From JAQUGA01 sp964521105 (lineage in GTDB: Bacteria; Bacteroidota; Bacteroidia; Bacteroidales; WCHB1-69): DNA of 10,302 bases. The position numbers were made by a program, and so were the translations under genes. Location: NCBI GenBank assembly GCA_964521105.1, contig CAZFPO010000105.1, positions 1-10,302 of the forward strand, given 5' to 3'. Each line of letters starts with the position of its first letter. Positions within the stretch are counted from its first letter, which is position 1. Below are positions 1 through 6,852 of the stretch, piece after piece. The notes beneath the pieces are model-generated. The model was given only the letters and a program-made list of their open reading frames with translations. It was not told where the DNA came from and did not search any database.

Positions 1-393
1 ATAATTCCTTTAATGTATTAATTTAACCAGCAAAACTATTTAATTAAAATTCCCAGAGTATGCCTTATATCTAAAATAACATGCATGTAACATGTGTGTG
101 ATAATTGTTTAATAATTAACTTATAAGTCCTGCAAGAGTAGCGATATACCTTAAATCCAAATTTATTTAAATTATTTACAATTAATTATTTAATAATTTG
201 TCGATATTTAAGTGCCAATTAACACTCAAATCGCCATATTTTGGCAATTTCAAGTTGCAGTAACCTTTATTTTTAATTTATTATTTAAAAAGATTAAACT
301 TTATAAATATTAAATTTTATTTGAAATCGCTTTAATTTATGTACTAAAGGTGTGAGGAAGATAAATTTTAATGACTAAATAAAGAAGTTCCAA

Positions 394-449
394 ATATAGT
401 CGGAGAACGACAATAACTAAATTTTCGGATAGTCGTCCTCCGACTATAT
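394..449. repeat. REP-like inverted pair of 19-nt hairpin units
   Basis: Arms 394-411 and 432-449 (GTCGTCCTCCGACTATAT) pair over 18 bases with one mismatch (406/437), which becomes a G-U pair on a minus-strand transcript. The right unit ATAGTCGTCCTCCGACTAT (429-447) is also a hairpin by itself (7-bp stem, 5-nt loop). The left unit, read on the minus strand at 396-414, is ATTGTCGTTCTCCGACTAT. The same unit occurs at 5585-5603 with 17 of 19 identities, so this belongs to a dispersed repeat family. Confidence 0.6.
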
Positions 450-507
450 GGAAATAATTCAGAAAAAACCAATTAGTGGCTGTTTATAGTGTTCGAGAAC
501 GAGGCAT

Positions 508-565
508 TTTTCGTTAGGATTTCATGGAGTTTACTTTAGTAACTAACAGGAAATCTTAACGAAAA
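508..565. repeat. Two-part hairpin (16-bp outer stem, 7-bp inner stem)
   Basis: Outer arms 508-523 (TTTTCGTTAGGATTTC) and 550-565 match except at 517/556, which is a G-T pair if read on the plus strand. Inside, AGTTTACT (528-535) faces AGTAACT (538-544). The element is 58 bases long, shows no poly-T tail and differs in sequence from the REP-like units at 394-449. Confidence 0.45.
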
Positions 566-644
566 TAACGAAGTTATCGGGCTATACTCATCCTCTTTGG
601 AATTTTGTATTTAGAAAATAGTAGATTTTGCGACTAATCGATGC

Positions 645-684
645 AAAATTTCTTTGCATAGCAGTAGCTATGGAAATAAATTTT
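645..684 (-). terminator. AT-rich hairpin after usp, possible operon terminator
   Basis: Arms 645-662 and 667-684 pair over 18 positions with two mismatches around a 4-nt AGTA loop. The innermost 6 bp (CATAGC/GCTATG) are perfect and the outer arms are AAAATTT/AAATTTT. It starts 97 bases after the usp stop codon, and its 3' arm ends in TTTT when read on the minus strand, as a terminator might. The U-run is part of the stem and not after it, so the call is tentative. Confidence 0.35.
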
Positions 685-781
685 ACGTTGCATTGAGCAT
701 GCCGAAATGAAGAAGAGTAGATGTAAAAGATACGGTTTATATTACAAAATTCCATGGAGGTTGAGTATGTATAACCTGCCA

Positions 782-1618
782 CTACGTGCAAAGAACGTAT
801 AAATCATCACGCCGATTAATCAGCATCACCGGTATGTCGCTGTCGTTTGCGATAATTTTCAATTCCTGAGGTCCAAAAATATAGTCGAAGATGGTGAAAA
901 ATTTTGTAGTCATAATTAAAACCAAACTTGCTTCCACGCTTGGAGCAAATTCCAAGGAGAAAATGTCGATGTTGTCTTTTACTTCGGCTACAAAATGTTT
1001 TTGGTATTTAATTTCTAAATTTTCGTAAAGTTTTTCGGTAAATTTAGTGTTTTCGTAAAGCCTGTTTTTTAAGTATTCATCTTTGTATGCGGTTAAAAGA
1101 ACATGAACGGTGGCTTGATAAAACCTGCTGAAATAACCTGCCCAAAGCGATTTTTCTTTCGATTGCTGATGAGAATCCAAGGGGAGTAAAATGTTTTTAT
1201 ATGCGTTTTCAACGGGTTTTTTTGTTCCTGTTACCACGCACGGAATTCGGGATTTTAAAATTAGTTTAAGGGCTGATTTATGTGTAAAAGATGCCATTCC
1301 TTTTATCCGTGATGCACCTAAAACTAAAATGATTGCATTAATTTCTTCCAAAACTGCGTAAAAATCATTGTGATACAGTTTCTTTACTTCACGATGAAAA
1401 ATGGTGATTTCTGGATTTTTTGAAGATAAATGTTGTTGAACATTATTTAAATCAGCTTCTTTAGTACTTTTAATTAAGCAAAGTTCTGCTTTAAAAATTT
1501 CGGCAAACTTCAGCCCATGTTCGGCTGCCACCATTCCAAATACCGAATTATCAACCAGTGCGACAATTCGCGTGATTTTTTTAGCAGGTTTTTCGATATT
1601 ATCTAAGTCCTTTAACAT
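782..1618 (-). CDS. Universal stress protein, tandem Usp domains
   Basis: This 278-aa protein has two Usp alpha/beta domains in tandem, the usual Bacteroidetes layout. Domain 1 (about 16-131) opens with RIVALVDNSVFGMVAAEHGLKFA and closes with SRIPCVVTG. Domain 2 (about 140-267) opens with YKNILLPLDSHQQSKEKSLWAGYF and closes with DSDIPVMLIN. The ATP-binding signature GxxGx9G(S/T) is not well preserved in either half (nearest is LGASRIKGMAS, 100-110), so nucleotide binding is doubtful. Usp proteins act in the cytoplasm in stress survival by poorly known means. The start overlaps the end of tsaB by 20 bases in a different frame, so this is the last gene of the operon. The family call is good; the specific role is unknown. 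Confidence 0.85.
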   Translation of the reverse strand: MLKDLDNIEKPAKKITRIVALVDNSVFGMVAAEHGLKFAEIFKAELCLIKSTKEADLNNVQQHLSSKNPEITIFHREVKKLYHNDFYAVLEEINAIILVLGASRIKGMASFTHKSALKLILKSRIPCVVTGTKKPVENAYKNILLPLDSHQQSKEKSLWAGYFSRFYQATVHVLLTAYKDEYLKNRLYENTKFTEKLYENLEIKYQKHFVAEVKDNIDIFSLEFAPSVEASLVLIMTTKFFTIFDYIFGPQELKIIANDSDIPVMLINRRDDLYVLCT

Positions 1619-2303
1619 TTGGCTTTCCAGCTATATAATCTTTTAAATAAAATGGTTCACAATAGGCTAAATTGGCAAAATTTTGATTCGAAAATGCCAT
1701 TTCGGATAATTGAATCATGTGCGAAGCGGAAGTTTTTGTGTCATCAAATCGAGCATTCGGATGGTTTTGAAAGAAGGTTTTGCATTTTTCGGCTCCAGTT
1801 CCAACAAAAAAAACGTTTGAATGTTCGAGATGCTCTTTAAAGCTTGATTCGTCAATTATTTTGGCACAAATTGGTTCTAGTTCGTTTAAATTTTGATTAT
1901 AAACAGCAGTATAAACCTCCATTCTGCGAGCATCAATCATAGGAATTACAATAAAGTCAAAGTCTCCCGTTAATGAGGTCTGTCTTTGGATTAGTCCGTT
2001 TACGAGCGAGTGCAAACTTGAAATGGTAATTAAAGGTTTTTCAGCCGAGTAGCAGAGTGCTTTTGCAGTAGCCATTCCAATGCGTAAACCAGTGTATGAG
2101 CCTGGTCCATCGCTTATGGCAATGGCATCAAGGTTTGATAGAGTGATATTTGCTTGTTTGAAAATTTTTTCAATTAAAACAATCAAAATTTTGCTGTGCG
2201 AATTTGATGAATCATCATCAATAGTAAACATTGATTTACCATCTTTTGACAGACAAACAGAGCAAACTTCGGTAGATGTTTCAATGTTTAATATTAACGC
2301 CAT
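1599..2303 (-). CDS. tsaB: tRNA threonylcarbamoyladenosine biosynthesis protein TsaB
   Basis: TsaB is the scaffold partner of TsaD in the cytoplasmic complex (with TsaE) that adds the threonylcarbamoyl group to A37 of ANN-decoding tRNAs (t6A). The 234-aa product has the diagnostic ASKHA-fold motifs: ILNIETSTEVCSV (4-16), GPGSYTGLRIG (66-76), MIDARRMEVYTAVY (122-135) and the C-terminal EPFYLKDY (216-223). Length is normal for the family. The ATG touches the stop codon of the adaptor gene (TAAATG), and the last 20 bases overlap the start of usp, which suggests translational coupling on both sides. It is an essential-type housekeeping gene carried within an efflux operon. Confidence 0.95.
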   Translation of the reverse strand: MALILNIETSTEVCSVCLSKDGKSMFTIDDDSSNSHSKILIVLIEKIFKQANITLSNLDAIAISDGPGSYTGLRIGMATAKALCYSAEKPLITISSLHSLVNGLIQRQTSLTGDFDFIVIPMIDARRMEVYTAVYNQNLNELEPICAKIIDESSFKEHLEHSNVFFVGTGAEKCKTFFQNHPNARFDDTKTSASHMIQLSEMAFSNQNFANLAYCEPFYLKDYIAGKPNVKGLR

Positions 2304-3671
2304 TTATTTTTTGTTGGTGTTTTGATAAAGGGTTTGAGTGTCAACTTTTTTAACCTTATTTCCATCTTTTAACTCTTTAGCAATAGCACTAAAAGGACCA
2401 CTGATAATTTGGTCTCCGACTTTCAAACCTTCTAAAATTTCGATGTACATATTGTCTTGAACTCCGGTTTTAATTTTACGCATTACAGCTTTATCATTTT
2501 CAAAAACAAATACATATTCATTTACATTTGTTTTCTTTGGCTCGTCTGTGTTTGTTGTTGACGAAGAGGTCGGTTTGCTGATTTTTTTGTCCTTATCCTG
2601 ATCGTCTCGAGTTGTAACCGATTGAATAGGAATGCTAACCACATTTTTTGAAGATTTAGTAATAATGTCAACAGTGGCTGACATTCCGGGTCGGAAAGGG
2701 GAGATGTTTGGTCTGTTTGGGTCAATTAAGTGACTATATGATTCAGGCAAAATCCTAATTTTTACTTCAAAGTTTGTAACTTGGTCGGCACTTAACGAAC
2801 CAGTTATACCAACAACGGCTGAGTTAGAAATAGAAGTTACAATTCCTTTAAATTTTTGGTTGTGATATGCGTCAACTTCTACTATAGCTGTGTCGTTTAA
2901 TTTTATTTTTATAACGTCATTTTCGTTTACGTTAACACGAACTTCCATTAAATTCAAATTGGCTACACGCATCAACTCGGTGCCAGCCGAAAATTGAGAA
3001 GCACCAGCAACACGTTCACCCTTTTCTTTGGTTAATGACGATACTGTTCCGTCAATAGGAGCAAAAACCGAGGTGCGGGTTAAATTGTCATTTGCTTCTT
3101 TTAAGGTTGCTTCGGCACTTTTTATTGCGTATTCGGCAGCTATTACACTTTGTTTAGCTGCTTCAACTTCGGCTTTTGCCACTTTATACTGCGAAGTGAT
3201 GGTTTCCCATTCTGAGTCGGAAATTATTTTTTGTTCCCACAGTTTTTTGTTTCGATTATAGTTGGCTTCAGCGGTAATAAATTGAGCTTCAACTTGTGCC
3301 AAACGTGCTTTTGAGTTAGCTAAGGTGGCTTTTTGAGTATTTAAGTTTGCAACCATACGCTCAAAGTTTGAAACGTACATTTCGGGATTAATTTTAGCTA
3401 AAAGCTGACCTTTTTTTACATCTTCGCCCTCTTTTACCAAAATATCCACTATTTCGCCCGAAGCATCAGGATTGATAATTACTTCTATTTCGGGCTTAAT
3501 TTTACCATTAGCGGTAACTGTTTCGGTAATGTCGCGTAATTGAACTTCTTCTACAGTAACTGGGACCGCTTTTTCACTATCTATCCAATCAAATCGTTTC
3601 GCGATAACTAACAAAACAATTAAAAATCCTACTCCTATTAAGATATACCTAACTTTTTTATTTTTAAACAT
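2304..3671 (-). CDS. Efflux periplasmic adaptor subunit, HlyD/MacA-like (membrane fusion protein)
   Basis: This is a 455-aa membrane fusion protein that would bridge an inner-membrane pump to the TolC-type channel encoded just upstream. One N-terminal membrane anchor is seen (about 8-25), with the rest periplasmic. The order is: first lipoyl half (66-93, 'DASGEIVDILVKEGEDVKKGQLLAKI'-like pattern); a long alpha-helical coiled-coil hairpin (about 97-196); second lipoyl half (VFAPIDGTVSSL, 202-213); beta-barrel (about 240-340, ending in the conserved FRPGMSATVDI); membrane-proximal domain (about 385-430). Residues 354-383 form a charged Ser/Thr/Lys/Asp linker of low complexity. The domain style resembles MacA and other ABC-linked adaptors, but no MacB, RND or MFS partner lies in the window. 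Its TAA is directly followed by the ATG of tsaB. Confidence 0.92.
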   Translation of the reverse strand: MFKNKKVRYILIGVGFLIVLLVIAKRFDWIDSEKAVPVTVEEVQLRDITETVTANGKIKPEIEVIINPDASGEIVDILVKEGEDVKKGQLLAKINPEMYVSNFERMVANLNTQKATLANSKARLAQVEAQFITAEANYNRNKKLWEQKIISDSEWETITSQYKVAKAEVEAAKQSVIAAEYAIKSAEATLKEANDNLTRTSVFAPIDGTVSSLTKEKGERVAGASQFSAGTELMRVANLNLMEVRVNVNENDVIKIKLNDTAIVEVDAYHNQKFKGIVTSISNSAVVGITGSLSADQVTNFEVKIRILPESYSHLIDPNRPNISPFRPGMSATVDIITKSSKNVVSIPIQSVTTRDDQDKDKKISKPTSSSTTNTDEPKKTNVNEYVFVFENDKAVMRKIKTGVQDNMYIEILEGLKVGDQIISGPFSAIAKELKDGNKVKKVDTQTLYQNTNKK

Positions 3672-3685
3672 GACGTTATAATGTG

Positions 3686-5128
3686 TTATTGTTTCTCAAT
3701 TTGTAATGGTTTTCCAAGATAAAAATCGATGATTTTTGATTTAAAAATGTATTCATATTTTGCTTGAACGTAATCGTTTGTAGCTTTTGTATATTTGGAT
3801 TTCGCATCGGAATATTCAAAAAAAGTGGCACTTCCCATATCGAATTTTAATTCAATTTGTTGGTACGCAAGTTTATAGGCATTCATGGCTTTTTCGGCTG
3901 AATAGTATCTTTTAAGTGAAGCAACTGCATCAGAATGAGCTTGTTGAACGCTTTTAAAAAGTTGATTTTCTTGAAGTTGCATGTTGTATTCAGCCATTTT
4001 TACACCTACTTTTGCCCGATTTACAGAACTGCGAACTTGAAATCCGTTAAAAATCGGAATGGACAAATTAAAACCAATTGTTTTATTTACATTGTCCGAA
4101 ATTTGATCTTCGAATGTTTTTGTGGCATAATTAAACCTAAATCCAGGTGCAACTACAGCTTCCATTGTCGAAGGCACATATCCTACTGTGTCGATATTCA
4201 TTGTGTAACCAGTGATTTCCTGACTGGCTCCCGAATATCCTGTTCCGATAGAGCCTTGCATGGTAAGTTGTGGACTGAATCCACTTCGAGCAACATGTAA
4301 TCCTTTTTGAGCTGCTTTTAAGCGAAATTCTCCAGCTTTAATTTCTGGCATTTTTTTAAAAGCAATAGTGAAAATCTGATTTGGTGTTAATAATAAATCT
4401 GGAGTTCCAGAAATGGTGATTTTTGGTTCAACCACCGAAAAACTTCCAAACTCCTTTAAATCCATCATTTGTGTAAGTGTAAGATACGCCAAATTGAGTT
4501 GGTTTTCGGAATTTGTTAAGGAATACTCTTCGGCAGCATATTGAGCTTCGAGGTTTAATAAAGTCATGTCCGACAAAACGCCTGCTTCCACTAATTTGCG
4601 AGTTCGCTCGACCTGTTTTTTTGTAGTTTCGATTTGCAATTGAGCATTTTCGAATAAGGATTTTGAAAACAAAACGTTTAAATAGGCAGTTGCAACGCCT
4701 AAGGCTATATCGTTTTTATATTTTTCCGTTTCAAGTTGATTTGCCAACATGTTCATTTGAGTTTGTCTGAAACTGTTGTAAATTCTAAATCCGCTAAATA
4801 AGGTAACTTGTGAAGACAAGTAAAAGTTATTCGACTGAACTTGAGCATCTGCAAATTGATTGGTAAATCGATCCACAGTTCTTCCATAATTGTACGAATG
4901 GGAGGCAAATCCGTTTAAATTTGGCAAAAAGGAACCCTTGCTAACAAGCAACTCCTGACGTGTGAGCTCCTCGTTTAAGAGCTGTTGCTTTATCTGAACG
5001 TTATTTTTTATGGCGTAATCAATACACTCTTCTAACGACCACTGTTTGATATCTTGAGCAAACAAATTTACCAATAATGATAAAAAGTATAATACAGTAG
5101 TTACTAATATTTTTTTTATCCAAGCCAT
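3686..5128 (-). CDS. TolC-family outer-membrane efflux protein
   Basis: This is a 480-aa outer-membrane factor, the exit duct of a tripartite efflux or secretion system. A signal peptide is clear: MAWIKK, a hydrophobic stretch (7-22), then likely cleavage after LFA (24), leaving QDIKQWSLEECIDYAIKNN, the typical start of mature TolC-like proteins. Two OEP repeats follow (about 30-220 and 245-470). Both are rich in long amphipathic helices, for example 125-220 and 370-465, with beta segments such as SSQVTLFSGF (105-114) and IGFNLSIPIFNGF (351-363), which match the usual 'lsip.fngf' repeat strands. Length is normal. It is the first gene of the cluster and ends 14 bases before the adaptor gene, its natural partner. 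The substrate cannot be read from sequence. Confidence 0.93.
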   Translation of the reverse strand: MAWIKKILVTTVLYFLSLLVNLFAQDIKQWSLEECIDYAIKNNVQIKQQLLNEELTRQELLVSKGSFLPNLNGFASHSYNYGRTVDRFTNQFADAQVQSNNFYLSSQVTLFSGFRIYNSFRQTQMNMLANQLETEKYKNDIALGVATAYLNVLFSKSLFENAQLQIETTKKQVERTRKLVEAGVLSDMTLLNLEAQYAAEEYSLTNSENQLNLAYLTLTQMMDLKEFGSFSVVEPKITISGTPDLLLTPNQIFTIAFKKMPEIKAGEFRLKAAQKGLHVARSGFSPQLTMQGSIGTGYSGASQEITGYTMNIDTVGYVPSTMEAVVAPGFRFNYATKTFEDQISDNVNKTIGFNLSIPIFNGFQVRSSVNRAKVGVKMAEYNMQLQENQLFKSVQQAHSDAVASLKRYYSAEKAMNAYKLAYQQIELKFDMGSATFFEYSDAKSKYTKATNDYVQAKYEYIFKSKIIDFYLGKPLQIEKQ

Positions 5129-5150
5129 GATAACTTTCTAAATTAAGGTG

Positions 5151-5184
5151 TAAAGTTAATCAACAAATTTATATCTAAAACAAA
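5151..5184 (-). promoter_or_regulatory. Probable promoter of the tolC-adaptor-tsaB-usp operon
   Basis: Two overlapping -7 candidates are present on the minus strand. TAACTTTA (5158-5151) is one base off TAnnTTTG and has TTTG (5184-5181) 22 bases upstream. TAAATTTG (5171-5164) matches the consensus exactly but has no -33 partner at the right distance. The first would place the start point near 5145, about 17 bases before the ATG at 5128. The choice between the two is uncertain. Confidence 0.4.
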
Positions 5185-5321
5185 TACCATTAATATATTA
5201 AAAAAAATTAAGATAAAGCCTTGTTTTTTGTCGGTGAAAGTTGGATTTTATACGATGAATAAAAGTGAGATTTCTGTGTTTTTAGTTAATTTTTTTGGTG
5301 TTTTCAGTCTGAAAGCCTGAA

Positions 5322-5387
5322 TTTTCTTCAACCCTGACGTTGTCCGAAGTCTTAGACTTCGGACAACAGCTTCGGGGATAAAGAAAA
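5322..5387. repeat. Long hairpin with a perfect 14-bp core
   Basis: The core is a 29-base palindrome with 14-base arms (5339-5352 and 5354-5367) around one T, containing GTCCGAAGTC. The stem continues outward with CCCTGA (5332-5337) pairing TCGGGG (5372-5377, one G-T pair) and TTTTCTT (5322-5328) pairing AAGAAAA (5381-5387). That gives 27 pairs in 66 bases, which is unlikely to be chance. It could be a REP-like or MITE-like element, or a structured transcript. I see no target-site duplication. It lies 270 bases after the ATPase stop codon, rather far for its terminator. Confidence 0.6.
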
Positions 5388-5390
5388 AGG

Positions 5391-5423
5391 AGTTAACTTC
5401 GCTCTGAAAGAGCAGTTTAAACT
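5391..5423. repeat. Small imperfect hairpin
   Basis: GCTCT-GAA-AGAGC (5401-5413) forms a 5-bp stem with a 3-nt loop. It is extended outward by AGTTAACT on the left and AGTTTAAACT on the right with small bulges. It starts four bases after the larger hairpin at 5322-5387, so the two may be parts of one element. No poly-T tail follows on either strand. Confidence 0.4.
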
Positions 5424-5584
5424 AGGTAGTAAAACTATACTGGTTTTTCGTTAATATTAAGCTGCCCTTTCAAACGACGAAAAGTTTGTAGTACCCAAAT
5501 TCATCATTCAAACACCCCATATTTCTGTATGTCAATAAGTTCGGCTTAACAATTGGAAAGTTGATTTAACTCTTCTTTTGTAAA

Positions 5585-5631
5585 ATAGTCGTTATCCGAC
5601 TATGTTACGAATACAGTCGTTGGATAACGAT
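5585..5631 (-). repeat. REP-like inverted pair of 19-nt hairpin units; possible terminator of the ATPase gene
   Basis: The unit ATAGTCGTTATCCGACTAT (5585-5603) is itself a hairpin (7-bp stem, 5-nt loop). It is followed by a diverged inverted partner (5612-5631), so the two also pair over CGTTATCC (5590-5597 with 5622-5629) and GACT (5598-5601 with 5615-5618), with a 3-nt bulge. It begins 26 bases after the ATPase stop codon. In the minus-strand transcript it is followed by ACTATTTTA, a weak U-rich tail, so it may act as a terminator. The same unit recurs at 429-447 with 17 of 19 identities. Confidence 0.5.
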
Positions 5632-5656
5632 CATCACCAGCCAATCACTAGTTTAT

Positions 5657-6796
5657 CTATATCATTTTTGCCAACCATTTTTCAAAATAGACATCATAAA
5701 TTTGATATTTGCCATCTTCAAAATAAATCATCTCTTTTTCAATTAAAATTTTTACTGCACTTGAAACGGAACTTGGTTGACCAAGTTTGTATTTGTTTAA
5801 AAAAACACCAGCGTTTATTTGTGCCACACCACCCTCTTTTGCTATGGCAGCAAGCAAACTAAAGTGAAGGCTGCTTAATAAATTTCGATAACTATAAAAA
5901 ACATATTCACGTTCTTTAATGATTTCGTTTGAAACATAATCAATGTCTTTTTGAGTAATCGTGTTTCCGCTTTTTTCAAACAAACGATTAAAAAAGTATT
6001 GTACGTAAAAAGTGTGATTTTTGTATTTGAAAATAATTGATTTGATGGTGATTATGTCAATTTCCTTGTTTCGTTTTTGAAAATGCTTTTTAATAAATTT
6101 TGCATAAATTTCAGGGTCTATTCTGCCGAGTTCAAGGATATCAGTACTCTGATAAAAGGGTTTTCCGTAATCGCTAAACATCGAAACAAGGGTGTGTTTG
6201 CTGCTCCCCGAAAAGATAAAATTGTCCTTGTGTTGATGTTGTATTTGGGTTCTTAATATGGCTTCAAGGTTTTTTTCGGGATAATTTACAATCTGTTGAA
6301 ATTCATCAAACGCAATGATGTACTTTTCTTTTTGTTCTGCCAGATATTCGAAAATTTTCTGAATGCTTGTTTCTCCAATTTTTTCGTCCTCAATGGATAC
6401 TTCTACAGAAGGAATTCCCGATACATCATCAAAAACCAATTTTCCCCTTAAACCACTTATTAGTTTTGATATTTTTTCTAAAAATCCTTTGTTCTTTTTT
6501 TCATCTTTAATAATTGCTTCGCTGAAAATTTTCACAAAGTCGCTGATGTTTTTAGATGGCAAAATGTCGACATACAAAACCCGAATCGACTTGTTTTTTG
6601 AAATGGTGTTGAGAATATGTTTTAATAAAACTGTTTTGCCAAACCTTCGCACAGATATTAACGTGACGTTTCTGCTATTTTTAAAAGCAGAGATGATTTT
6701 TTCAGTTTCCGATTTTCTGTCGCAAAAATAGGCTGGTGAAATGTAATCCATAATAGGAAATGGATTAAATATATCGGGCTTATCGGTGTTTTCCAT
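5657..6796 (-). CDS. ATP-binding protein, ATPase_2 (archaeal-type, STAND-like) family
   Basis: This is a 379-aa P-loop ATPase of the ATPase_2 group, whose members are mostly of unknown role. The N-terminal 'NPFPI...YFCDRKSE' segment (11-30) resembles the family's entry motif. Walker A is SVRRFGKT (48-55), with Ser where Gly is usual, in the family's typical xxRRxGKT form. Walker B is YIIAFDEF (159-166, D164/E165). NFIFSGSSKH (192-201) looks like the sensor strand. The tail, from about 305, has a winged-helix-like pattern: an alanine-rich helix, SSVSSAVKILIEKEMI and then FEDGKYQIYDVYFEKWL. There is no signal peptide or membrane segment, so it should be cytoplasmic. It stands alone between non-coding gaps, with its own promoter and operator-like sites. 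Family assignment is confident. Function is not: similar proteins have been proposed in DNA metabolism, mobile elements or signalling, and nothing nearby decides. Confidence 0.85.
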   Translation of the reverse strand: MENTDKPDIFNPFPIMDYISPAYFCDRKSETEKIISAFKNSRNVTLISVRRFGKTVLLKHILNTISKNKSIRVLYVDILPSKNISDFVKIFSEAIIKDEKKNKGFLEKISKLISGLRGKLVFDDVSGIPSVEVSIEDEKIGETSIQKIFEYLAEQKEKYIIAFDEFQQIVNYPEKNLEAILRTQIQHQHKDNFIFSGSSKHTLVSMFSDYGKPFYQSTDILELGRIDPEIYAKFIKKHFQKRNKEIDIITIKSIIFKYKNHTFYVQYFFNRLFEKSGNTITQKDIDYVSNEIIKEREYVFYSYRNLLSSLHFSLLAAIAKEGGVAQINAGVFLNKYKLGQPSSVSSAVKILIEKEMIYFEDGKYQIYDVYFEKWLAKMI

Positions 6797-6818
6797 GATT
6801 CAATAATTACATTAATTG

Positions 6819-6852
6819 TGTAACGAAAAAAACGTAACGAAAATTTCGTTAC
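6819..6852. promoter_or_regulatory. Candidate operator: three GTAACGAAA half-sites around the start point
   Basis: GTAACGAAA occurs at 6820-6828 and 6834-6842, and its exact inverse TTTCGTTAC at 6844-6852. The latter two form a perfect palindrome, 9-base arms around a single A (19 bases, 6834-6852). The first copy is a direct repeat 14 bases from the second. The palindrome abuts and overlaps by one base the -7 box, and covers the expected start point, where a bound protein would block RNA polymerase. Because the expected transcript starts inside the palindrome, a DNA site is more likely than an RNA hairpin. The regulator is unknown. Confidence 0.5.

Larger units (their letters stand above)
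1..781. other. Long AT-rich non-coding region downstream of usp
   Basis: No credible coding sequence, tRNA or rRNA is seen in these 781 bases. Positions 1-390 are very AT-rich with runs of TTTAATAATT-like low-complexity sequence and no strong structure; TGCCAA (212-217) with TTGGCA around 240 is a weak inverted repeat. Positions 390-690 hold three long hairpins, listed separately. Whatever gene lies to the left is outside the window. Confidence 0.65.
5129..5656. other. Non-coding gap between the ATPase and tolC genes
   Basis: There is no credible coding sequence in these 528 bases. They contain three hairpin elements (5322-5387, 5391-5423 and 5585-5631) and, at the low end, promoter-like sequence for tolC. 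Between them, 5185-5321 and 5424-5584 show nothing recognisable beyond short weak inverted repeats such as CAAAC/GTTTG around 5480. Small minus-strand frames of about 16 residues exist but have no support. Confidence 0.7.

Noticed and set aside
394..684. Possible CRISPR array or leader
   Set aside because: The repeats are inverted pairs of differing sequence, not regularly spaced direct repeats with unique spacers, and there are no cas genes.
588..791. 67-codon minus-strand open frame after usp
   Set aside because: It overlaps the usp end and the hairpin at 645-684, has a composition like translated AT-rich non-coding DNA (many F, I, Y, S), and shows no domain or promoter.
3935..4300. 121-codon plus-strand open frame
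   Set aside because: It lies wholly inside the tolC-like gene on the opposite strand. The cysteine-rich, motif-free product is typical of an antisense shadow.
5322..5423. Insertion sequence or transposon remnant
   Set aside because: There is no transposase fragment and no recognisable target-site duplication at the hairpin edges, so it is reported only as a hairpin repeat.
5440..5530. Minus-strand mini-frame of about 16 codons in the ATPase-tolC gap
   Set aside because: It is too short, lacks a promoter or family resemblance, and cannot be told from chance.
5602..5862. Plus-strand open frame spanning the ATPase gene's 3' end
   Set aside because: It is mostly antisense to the conserved winged-helix-like coding region and starts inside a hairpin; there is no recognisable protein feature.
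6363..6731. 122-codon plus-strand open frame inside the ATPase gene
   Set aside because: It is an antisense shadow of a clear P-loop ATPase, rich in F, S and L, with no domain.
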